Of a stretch of 5,531 nt of DNA, positions 1-5,430 are shown in pieces. The DNA is from an uncultured Ruminococcus sp. Lineage in GTDB: Bacteria; Bacillota; Clostridia; Lachnospirales; Lachnospiraceae. The stretch is from contig USFD01000139.1 in assembly GCA_900553885.1 (NCBI GenBank), positions 1 to 5,531 on the forward strand, given 5' to 3'. Every line of letters begins with the position of its first letter. Position 1 is the first letter of the stretch. The notes under the pieces are model-generated. The model was not told the origin of the DNA and ran no database searches. It saw only the letters and a program-made list of their open reading frames with translations. A program made the translations under genes and the position numbers.

Positions 1-117
1 TAGAGCGCGTCCTTTGCGCTCTTATGTACCGCTGCGCCGCGTTCCGAGCGAAAGCATGCTCTCCGGCACCATACCCGGACTCCCCGACGGAAGTTCTCTT
101 CACCCACAAATTCAAAT
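1..117. other. 3' flank of the hydrogenase cluster, structured and non-coding as far as visible
   Basis: This stretch follows the hydA stop codon and shows no convincing gene. By hand count it is about 57% G+C, in contrast to the AT-rich 5' end of the cluster. Read on the minus strand it forms a series of short hairpins: ACTTCC/GGGAGT around a GTCG loop (about 81-96, one G-T pair), TCCGG/CCGGA around an 8-nt loop (about 62-79), and a perfect 7-bp stem at 2-22. It may be the transcript's 3' untranslated region, a dispersed repeat or the edge of a structured RNA. The window ends before this can be decided. Confidence 0.4.
2..22 (-). terminator. possible terminator stem-loop after hydA (T-tract not visible)
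   Basis: On the minus strand AGAGCGC and GCGCTCT form a perfect 7-bp, GC-rich stem around the 7-nt loop AAAGGAC, about 95 nt past the hydA stop. A Rho-independent terminator would need a run of T next. Only one base (A) is visible before the window ends, so termination is unproven. On the plus strand the stem is followed by TATGTACC, which is not a T-tract, so it is not a terminator in that direction. Confidence 0.3.
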
Positions 118-1863
118 CTATCCGTTGATACTTCTCTCCACGTATGTTGTATGCAGGATATGATGTGCTTTTTCACTTCCCGGCTCTCCCAGATACTCCT
201 GATACAGTCTTTTTATGGAAGGATTTTCATGGGATTTTCTCAATGTCCTGGCCGCATCGTTTTCATACAGCGCCTTCGCGCGGAGGGCTTTCACATCTTC
301 AAAGTTTCTCACATCCGCGTGTACCCGGGGCTGGCCGCCGCCGTTGACACATCCGCCCGGACAGCACATGATCTCCACAAAGTGATAATCTGCTTCGCCT
401 GCCCGGATTTTATCCATAATTACTTTTGCGTTGCTTAATCCGGAGGCCACTGCTACTTTCACATCCGTTCCCGCCACGTTGTATGTGGCTTCCTTGATGC
501 CCTCTGTCCCCCGCACTTCTGTAAACTCTACATTTTCAAGCGTTTCCCCGGTCAGTTTTTCTACCGCGGTCCGAAGGGCTGCCTCCATAACGCCTCCGGT
601 GGCGCCGAAGATCACACCGGCTCCCGTGGACTCGCCCAGCGGGTCGTCGAAACCTTCTTCCGGCAGAGCCCGGAAGTTGATGCCGACCTTGCGGATCAGC
701 CGTGCCAGCTCTCTCGTCGTGATCGAGATATCCACATCCGGGACACCTGCAGCGTCCTGGTCCTCTCTCCGGATCTCAAACTTTTTCGCCGTACAGGGCA
801 TTATGCTGACGCAGACGATATCTTTCGGGTCAAGTCCCGTTTTTTCAGCATAGTATGTTTTTGTTACCGCACCGAACATCTGCTGAGGAGATTTGCAGCT
901 GGACAGATGCGGCAGCTGGTCGGGATAATAGTGCTCACAGTACTTGATCCATCCCGGAGAGCAGGAAGTTATCATGGGCAGTACCCCGCCGTTTTTCACC
1001 CGGCCGATAAACTCATTGGCTTCCTCGACAATTGTAAGATCGGCACTGAAATCTGTGTCGAATACTTTATCAAATCCGATCCGCCTCAGAGCGGCCGCCA
1101 TCTTTCCTTCTACATCCGTGCCCATGGGATAGCCGAACTCTTCCCCGAGAGCAGCACGAACCGAAGGTGCGGGCTGCACAACCACATGTTTTGTCTCATC
1201 TGCGATTGCCGCCAGCACGTCGTCCGTATTATCCTTCTCATACAGGGCGCCTGTAGGACAGGCCGCAATACACTGTCCGCATCCCACACAGCTGGTATCT
1301 CCCAGTCCCATCTCAAAGGCTGATCCGATAAATGTGGCAAATCCTCTGTTATTCGGGCCGATTACGCCTACAGCCTGCACCTTCCCGCATACTGCACAGC
1401 AGCGGCGGCACAAAATACATTTGTTGTTATCCCTGACCATATGCACTGCGCTGGTATCGGGCTCATAGTGCGGCATCTCTCCTGCAAAGTGATCTTCATC
1501 CTCCACGCCCAGTTCCTGGCAGAGTTCCTGCAGTTCACAGTGCCCGCTTCTGACGCAGGACAGACATTTCTTATCATGAACAGATAAGAGAAGTTCCAGC
1601 GTCCTCTTCCGTGATTCGATCAGCTTCTGCGTATTGGTCAGAACTTCCATGCCTTCCGAGACAGGATAGACACAGGCCGCCACCAGATTTCTTGCACCTT
1701 TTACTTCCACCACGCACATGCGGCAGGCGCCGATCTCGTTGATTTCTTTTAAATAGCACAGGGTGGGAATACGGATTCCGGCCGCGTGTGCCGCTTCCAG
1801 GATGGTAGAGCCTGCCGGAGCAGTAACATTTAAGCCGTTAATTTTCAGATTGACATTTTCCAT
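118..1863 (-). CDS. hydA: [FeFe]-hydrogenase catalytic subunit of an NAD-linked bifurcating complex (HydA/HndD)
   Basis: This is the 581-residue H2-forming/oxidising subunit, cytoplasmic, with no signal peptide. Domains in order: an N-terminal [2Fe-2S] domain (C36, C47, C50, C64); a His-Cys3 [4Fe-4S] site (H96, C100, C103, C109); a two-cluster ferredoxin domain (C149/C152/C155/C159 and C192/C195/C198/C202); the H-cluster domain; and a C-terminal small-subunit-like segment with LRKSHENP near 544-551. H-cluster motifs are L1 TSCSPGW (299-305), L2 MPCTAKK (355-361) and L3 EIMCCPGGC (497-505). Numbering is offset by +2 from Clostridium pasteurianum CpI, so the proton-path residues C299, E279, E282 and S319 correspond to C301, E281, E284 and S321, all present. 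L1 has Ser302 where CpI has its ligand C300, and L3 has an extra C500. The protein ends without the further C-terminal [2Fe-2S] domain of longer relatives such as Thermotoga HydA, and its length fits HndD. The start has an excellent site (AAGGAGGGG) that begins at the hydB stop codon, 14 nt away, so translation is probably coupled. Confidence 0.96.
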   Translation of the reverse strand: MENVNLKINGLNVTAPAGSTILEAAHAAGIRIPTLCYLKEINEIGACRMCVVEVKGARNLVAACVYPVSEGMEVLTNTQKLIESRKRTLELLLSVHDKKCLSCVRSGHCELQELCQELGVEDEDHFAGEMPHYEPDTSAVHMVRDNNKCILCRRCCAVCGKVQAVGVIGPNNRGFATFIGSAFEMGLGDTSCVGCGQCIAACPTGALYEKDNTDDVLAAIADETKHVVVQPAPSVRAALGEEFGYPMGTDVEGKMAAALRRIGFDKVFDTDFSADLTIVEEANEFIGRVKNGGVLPMITSCSPGWIKYCEHYYPDQLPHLSSCKSPQQMFGAVTKTYYAEKTGLDPKDIVCVSIMPCTAKKFEIRREDQDAAGVPDVDISITTRELARLIRKVGINFRALPEEGFDDPLGESTGAGVIFGATGGVMEAALRTAVEKLTGETLENVEFTEVRGTEGIKEATYNVAGTDVKVAVASGLSNAKVIMDKIRAGEADYHFVEIMCCPGGCVNGGGQPRVHADVRNFEDVKALRAKALYENDAARTLRKSHENPSIKRLYQEYLGEPGSEKAHHILHTTYVERSING

Positions 1864-1877
1864 CTTCTCTCCCCTCC

Positions 1878-3665
1878 TTATTCTTTATAAATCGCGCCGA
1901 ATCTGCATTTTTCCATACAGGCGCCGCATTTCACACATTTTTCCGGGTTAATCATATGTACTTCTCTTACGCTGCCGATGATCGCATCTGCCGGACAGGT
2001 TCGTGCGCAGAGCGTACACCCCTTGCATTTATCCGGATCGATCTTATAGTGCAAAAGATCCTTACAGACGCCTGCCGGACATTTTTTATCCACAATATGC
2101 GCAATATATTCCTCTCTGAAATACCGCAGCGTAGAGAGCACCGGATTGGGCGCCGTCTGTCCCAGCGCGCACAGAGAACTGGTTTTCAGGTGGCTGCACA
2201 GTTCTTCCAGCCGGTCCAGATCTTCCATCTCCGCCTGTCCTTTTGTAATCTTTTCCAGGATCTCCAGCATACGCCTTGTTCCGATCCGGCAGGGCGTACA
2301 CTTTCCGCAGGACTCATCCACCGTAAACTCCAGGAAGAACTTGGCGATATCCACCATACAGGTATCCTCATCCATAATGATCAGACCGCCGGAGCCCATC
2401 ATGGATCCGATAGCGATCAGATTATCATAGTCTATGGGTACATCCAGATGTTCCGCCGGGATACATCCGCCGGAAGGCCCTCCGGTCTGGGCAGCCTTGA
2501 ACTTCTTCCCGCCGGGAATGCCTCCGCCGATCTCTTCCACAATCTCCCGCAGTGTCGTTCCCATAGGGATCTCCACCAGACCGGTGTTATTGATCTTTCC
2601 GCCCAGGGCAAATACTTTTGTTCCCTTGGACTTTTCTGTTCCCATGGATGCGAACCATTCCGGCCCGTTTACAATAATCTGGGGAATATTTGCAAATGTT
2701 TCTACGTTATTTAATATGGTCGGTTTCTGGAACAGACCTTTCAGTGCCGGGAACGGCGGGCGGGGTCTGGGCTCTCCCCTGCTGCCTTCAATGGATGTCA
2801 TGAGAGCCGTCTCCTCGCCGCACACAAATGCACCTGCACCGAGTCTCAGTTCTATATCAAAATCAAATCCGCTTTCAAAAATATTTTTCCCCAGGAGTCC
2901 GTATTCCCGCGCCTGGGCGATTGCGATTTCCAGCCGTTTTACGGCAATGGGATATTCCGCCCGCACATAAATATAACCCTGGGACGCCCCGATGGCATAT
3001 CCTGCTATGGCCATAGCCTCCAGCACCGCGTGGGGATCTCCTTCCAGAATAGAACGGTCCATAAATGCCCCCGGATCCCCCTCGTCCGCGTTGCAGCAGA
3101 CATACTTCTGATCCGCCCCATTGGCCGCTGCGAATTTCCATTTCAGTCCGGTGGGAAAACCGGCGCCTCCTCTGCCTCTCAGGCCGCTGTCCAGCAGGAT
3201 CTGGATCACATCTTCCGGCTTTTTCTCCGTCAGCACAATGCCGAGAGCCTCGTAGCCCCCGGTTCCTATGTATTCTTCAATATCTTCCGGGTTAATCACA
3301 CCGCAGTTGCGCAGAGCAACCCGGTGCTGCTTTTTATAAAAATCCGTCTCATTAAGAGGAGTAATTTTGTCTGTCTTTGTTGTCTCTTCATAGAGCAGGC
3401 GGGTCACAGCTCTTCCCTTCAGAAGATGTTCCGCCACAATCTCCGGAATGTCGTCCTCCTGTACCATGGAGTAAAAGGTGCCTTCCGGATATACAATCAT
3501 AATCGGTCCCAGCGCGCACAGGCCGAAACAGCCGGTCTTTACCACGCCGACTTCCTCGGAAAGCCCCTGAGCCGCGATCTCTTTTTCCAGTCTGTCAATA
3601 ATCCTCTGGCTGCCGGAGGAGGTACATCCTGTTCCGCCGCAGACAAGTACATGTGAACGATACAT
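1878..3665 (-). CDS. hydB: NuoF-like flavoprotein subunit of the bifurcating hydrogenase (HydB/HndC)
   Basis: This 595-residue subunit should carry FMN and exchange electrons with NAD(H); it is the proposed site of bifurcation in this family. Residues 1-95 are a thioredoxin-fold [2Fe-2S] domain (C9, C14, C46, C50). The NuoF core follows, with the glycine-rich flavin-binding loop RGRGGAGFPTG (163-173) and the NADH-region motif GAFVCGEETALM (278-289). A [4Fe-4S] site is formed by C453, C456, C459 and C499. A C-terminal two-cluster ferredoxin domain has C547/C550/C553/C557 and C577/C580/C583/C587. The ligand set is complete and the length is normal for HydB/HndC; the C-terminal ferredoxin domain separates it from respiratory NuoF. 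The start was chosen at 3665 because AGGAGGTG lies 7 nt upstream and the protein then begins right at the [2Fe-2S] domain. A start at 3710 would add 15 basic residues and overlap the upstream gene. It is 19 nt after the hndB-like stop and 14 nt before hydA. Confidence 0.95.
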   Translation of the reverse strand: MYRSHVLVCGGTGCTSSGSQRIIDRLEKEIAAQGLSEEVGVVKTGCFGLCALGPIMIVYPEGTFYSMVQEDDIPEIVAEHLLKGRAVTRLLYEETTKTDKITPLNETDFYKKQHRVALRNCGVINPEDIEEYIGTGGYEALGIVLTEKKPEDVIQILLDSGLRGRGGAGFPTGLKWKFAAANGADQKYVCCNADEGDPGAFMDRSILEGDPHAVLEAMAIAGYAIGASQGYIYVRAEYPIAVKRLEIAIAQAREYGLLGKNIFESGFDFDIELRLGAGAFVCGEETALMTSIEGSRGEPRPRPPFPALKGLFQKPTILNNVETFANIPQIIVNGPEWFASMGTEKSKGTKVFALGGKINNTGLVEIPMGTTLREIVEEIGGGIPGGKKFKAAQTGGPSGGCIPAEHLDVPIDYDNLIAIGSMMGSGGLIIMDEDTCMVDIAKFFLEFTVDESCGKCTPCRIGTRRMLEILEKITKGQAEMEDLDRLEELCSHLKTSSLCALGQTAPNPVLSTLRYFREEYIAHIVDKKCPAGVCKDLLHYKIDPDKCKGCTLCARTCPADAIIGSVREVHMINPEKCVKCGACMEKCRFGAIYKE

Positions 3666-3672
3666 ATTCTTC

Positions 3673-3680
3673 CACCTCCT
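3673..3680 (-). promoter_or_regulatory. strong ribosome binding site fixing the hydB start
   Basis: The minus strand reads AGGAGGTG, then a 7-nt spacer, then ATG at 3665. This near-perfect Shine-Dalgarno sequence sits in the 19-nt gap after the hndB-like stop. It argues for MYRSHVLVC as the true N-terminus rather than the longer open frame that begins at 3710. Confidence 0.85.
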
Positions 3681-3684
3681 CTTT

Positions 3685-4068
3685 CTACTCTGCCTTTTCC
3701 TGAGCGGCACTGAGCGTATATTTCGTCACCACCTGTCCGCCCAGCAGATGAAGCCGCAGCACTTCCAGCGCCTTCTCCGGGGTCATTTTTACATATGTCA
3801 CCTTTTCTTTTCCCGGCGCCATCACTTCCACAATAGGCTCATACTGGCACAGACCGATACAGCCGGTCTGTGTCACATTGATCTTATCGCTGAGCCCCTG
3901 TTCCTGAACCGCATCGGAAAGGGCTGTAAGCACCGGTCTTGCCCCGCTGGCAATTCCGCAGGTAGCCATCCCCACAACAACCCGGGTCTGTTTTTCATTC
4001 TCGGCGCGGACACCGACCCGCCCCTGCATCCTGGCCCTGATTGCACGTAATTCTTCAAGAGATTTCAT
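3685..4068 (-). CDS. hndB: thioredoxin-fold [2Fe-2S] ferredoxin-like subunit (HndB-like)
   Basis: This 127-residue protein matches the small HndB subunit seen between the NuoE-like and NuoF-like genes in hnd-type hydrogenase operons. Residues 1-28 are a basic helical leader (MKSLEELRAIRAR). The thioredoxin-like ferredoxin domain runs from about 29 to 117. Visible cysteines are C37, in ATCGIASGA, and C70 and C74, in TQTGCIGLC. A classical domain of this fold has a fourth cysteine five residues after the first; here that position is G42. I recall the CGIAxGA form from HndB-like relatives, so this is probably a family trait and not damage. The second half resembles the N-terminal domain of the adjacent HydB (TGCFGLC...GP), suggesting an old duplication. 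Its role is probably electron transfer or assembly within the complex; not all HydABC enzymes have it. The start has GGAGGGAATCT before ATG. The upstream gap is 110 nt and the downstream gap 19 nt. Confidence 0.9.
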   Translation of the reverse strand: MKSLEELRAIRARMQGRVGVRAENEKQTRVVVGMATCGIASGARPVLTALSDAVQEQGLSDKINVTQTGCIGLCQYEPIVEVMAPGKEKVTYVKMTPEKALEVLRLHLLGGQVVTKYTLSAAQEKAE

Positions 4069-4178
4069 AGATTCCCTCCAATTCTGCTTTTATTTCATCT
4101 GTCTCTTTCTGTTCATGTTTCCGATTTATTTTTCCGTTCTTAACTTTCACTTTCTCTTCTATATCCAATGTCCGTTGT

Positions 4179-4739
4179 CTATATATCTGCTCCTCCGTCC
4201 GTCTCATTTTTTCCTGACTCCAGATATTCTTTAACAAATGCAGACACTTCCGGCTCCCGGAGAGAAATATTTCCCCCCAGAATCTCACGGATCTGACAGG
4301 TATCAAGCACAAAACTTTTCTCTTCATATCTGTATGTATACCGGAAACGGATATTCTCATTAAATGCGGTCAGCGTATATATCACTGAACTGATGTCCCC
4401 CAGCGGCATCCTGTCAATATGGGATAATCCGAATACCGCTTTTACTGTCGTTCCTTTTCCCTTTTCTGAATCAATCTGAAAGCTGCCTCCCGTGCTTACC
4501 GCCGCCTGCCGGAAAAACGGGATGCCCAGTCCCACTTTTCTTGTGGTTCTTGTCGTAAAAAACGGGTCCTCCGCACGAGCCGTTTCCTCCGCCGTCATGC
4601 CCTGCCCGTTGTCTCTGATCAATACTGTCAGAATATCCTGAGCAGGCTGTACATCCACTGTAATTTCCACAAAAGAGGCCTGTGCCCGGATGGAATTCTC
4701 TGCCACATCCAGAATGTTCAGTGAGATCTCCGGCATCAT
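4179..4739 (-). CDS. stand-alone GHKL (HATPase_c) ATP-binding protein embedded in the hydrogenase operon
   Basis: This 186-residue soluble protein consists of a histidine-kinase-type ATPase domain with no sensor, membrane segment or phospho-acceptor histidine domain. Numbered from the first of two tandem ATGs: N-box ILDVAENSIRA (9-19) with N15; G1 box DNGQGM (43-48); F-box PFFTTRT (59-65); G2 box VGLGIP (69-74); and a closing EKGKGTTV (92-99). ATP and Mg binding therefore look intact. About 80 residues follow, with patches such as SHIDRMPLGD (106-115) and LDTCQIREILGG (145-156); I cannot assign them a domain. It starts 4 nt after the hydC stop. The start may equally be the second ATG at 4736, giving MPEISLN. 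There is no clear Shine-Dalgarno site, so translation probably depends on coupling to hydC. Relatives occur in clostridial hydrogenase operons, annotated only as ATP-binding or anti-sigma-like proteins. Regulator, protein kinase and assembly ATPase all remain possible, and its function is unknown. Confidence 0.88.
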   Translation of the reverse strand: MMPEISLNILDVAENSIRAQASFVEITVDVQPAQDILTVLIRDNGQGMTAEETARAEDPFFTTRTTRKVGLGIPFFRQAAVSTGGSFQIDSEKGKGTTVKAVFGLSHIDRMPLGDISSVIYTLTAFNENIRFRYTYRYEEKSFVLDTCQIREILGGNISLREPEVSAFVKEYLESGKNETDGGADI

Positions 4740-4743
4740 AGGC

Positions 4744-5238
4744 TTACTCGTACTTTGCCAGAATGCCGTCCAGATCGTCCACGGTAAGACGTCCGTACAC
4801 TTCATCGTTAATCATCATAACCGGGGCAAGCCCGCAGGCTCCCACACAGCGGCACGCATCCAGAGAAAACCTGCCGTCCGGCGTACATTCTCCGCCTACA
4901 ATGCCAAGCTTCTCCATCAGCGCATTATAAATATCTCCGGATCCCTTGACATAGCATGCTGTGCCAAGACAGACAGAAATCCGGTATCTTCCTTTTGGAT
5001 TCAGCGTAAACTGGGAATAAAATGTAGTCACGCCATAAATCTTTTCCAGCGGAATACCGGTTTCATCCGAAATGATCTTCTGCACTTCCAGCGGAAGATA
5101 TCCATATATATCCTGTGCCTTCTGCAGAATCGGCATCAGGGCACCTTTTTCATCTTTCAGCCCGGAAATTACTTTCAAAAGCGCCTCTTCCTGTTCCTTT
5201 GTTCCGGAAAACGGAACGCTTCCTGTTTTAGCAGCCAT
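4744..5238 (-). CDS. hydC: NuoE-like [2Fe-2S] subunit of the bifurcating hydrogenase (HydC/HndA)
   Basis: This 164-residue cytoplasmic subunit passes electrons between the flavin of HydB and the rest of the complex. Residues about 14-80 form the helical NuoE N-terminal part, with GVTTFYSQFTL at 69-79. A thioredoxin-fold domain follows, carrying the [2Fe-2S] ligands C90 and C95 (SVCLGTAC) and C131 and C135 (CVGACGLAP). All four ligands are present. C129 is an extra cysteine two residues before C131. Length and motifs are normal for NuoE/HydC/HndA. The start has GGAGG with a 7-nt spacer. It is the first gene of the minus-strand cluster, with the AT-rich 5' region upstream, and its stop is 4 nt from the ATPase start. 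Confidence 0.95.
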   Translation of the reverse strand: MAAKTGSVPFSGTKEQEEALLKVISGLKDEKGALMPILQKAQDIYGYLPLEVQKIISDETGIPLEKIYGVTTFYSQFTLNPKGRYRISVCLGTACYVKGSGDIYNALMEKLGIVGGECTPDGRFSLDACRCVGACGLAPVMMINDEVYGRLTVDDLDGILAKYE

Positions 5239-5282
5239 TCTTCAACCTCCATTTCTCGCATATTCTGGTGCTCATTACAACC

Positions 5283-5293
5283 ATCATATCATA
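5283..5293 (-). promoter_or_regulatory. possible -10 element(s) for the hydrogenase cluster
   Basis: The minus strand reads TATGATATGAT, two overlapping copies of TATGAT, each 5 of 6 to the sigma-A -10 consensus. Transcription from here would give a leader of roughly 35-40 nt before hydC. No recognisable -35 (TCCGGT or TAGTAT at 17-nt spacing) and no TGn extension are present. An activator would be needed, or the true promoter lies further upstream. Confidence 0.25.
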
Positions 5294-5401
5294 GGGCCTC
5301 ACAAAATACTACCGGAATATTTGTAAAATTTTATGTATTTTTTTGTTTTTCCAGATTATTTTGTTTTATCAATCGTACATAATATACAATTTTTATGTTC
5401 A

Positions 5402-5430
5402 TTGCCTTTTTTATATGTAAATGTTATACT
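5402..5430 (+). promoter_or_regulatory. divergent plus-strand sigma-A-type promoter with extended -10
   Basis: TTGCCT (-35, 4 of 6) is followed by a 17-nt spacer and TATACT (-10, 5 of 6). TGT directly before the -10 supplies the extended TGn motif. Initiation would fall near 5437 and run rightwards, away from the hydrogenase genes, probably serving a gene beyond the right edge. The -10 overlaps a minus-strand TATAAC word, so opposing promoters could interfere. Confidence 0.5.

Noticed and set aside
22..72. 16-codon minus-strand frame (starting MVPESML) with GGGGAG 7 nt upstream
   Set aside because: It is very short, lies within the hairpin-rich flank and has no recognisable content; chance is the simpler explanation.
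118..1863. Reading hydA as a respiratory NuoG subunit
   Set aside because: NuoG shares the N-terminal clusters but lacks the three H-cluster motifs seen here and the C-terminal SHENP segment.
1956..2714. 252-codon plus-strand frame opposite hydB
   Set aside because: It is antisense to a strongly supported flavoprotein gene, is rich in Arg, His and Ser as expected of an antisense shadow, and has no family features.
3030..3656. 208-codon plus-strand frame opposite the start of hydB
   Set aside because: It is an antisense shadow of the [2Fe-2S] and flavin domains, with no family features.
1878..3710. Longer hydB start at 3710, adding MPLRKRQSRKRRWKN
   Set aside because: It overlaps the end of the hndB-like gene and adds a basic tail unlike the family. 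The internal ATG at 3665 has an almost perfect ribosome site 7 nt upstream.
4179..4739. Reading the ATPase-domain gene as a complete sensor histidine kinase
   Set aside because: No phospho-acceptor histidine domain, sensor domain or membrane segment is present; only the catalytic ATP-binding part exists.
4179..4805. Longer ATPase start at 4805
   Set aside because: The extra 22 residues lie in another frame of hydC and show no GHKL sequence. The domain begins just after the ATGATG at 4739-4734.
4690..5382. 230-codon plus-strand frame opposite hydC and its leader
   Set aside because: It is antisense to hydC, whose four cluster cysteines and ribosome site are clear. The product has no recognisable domain.
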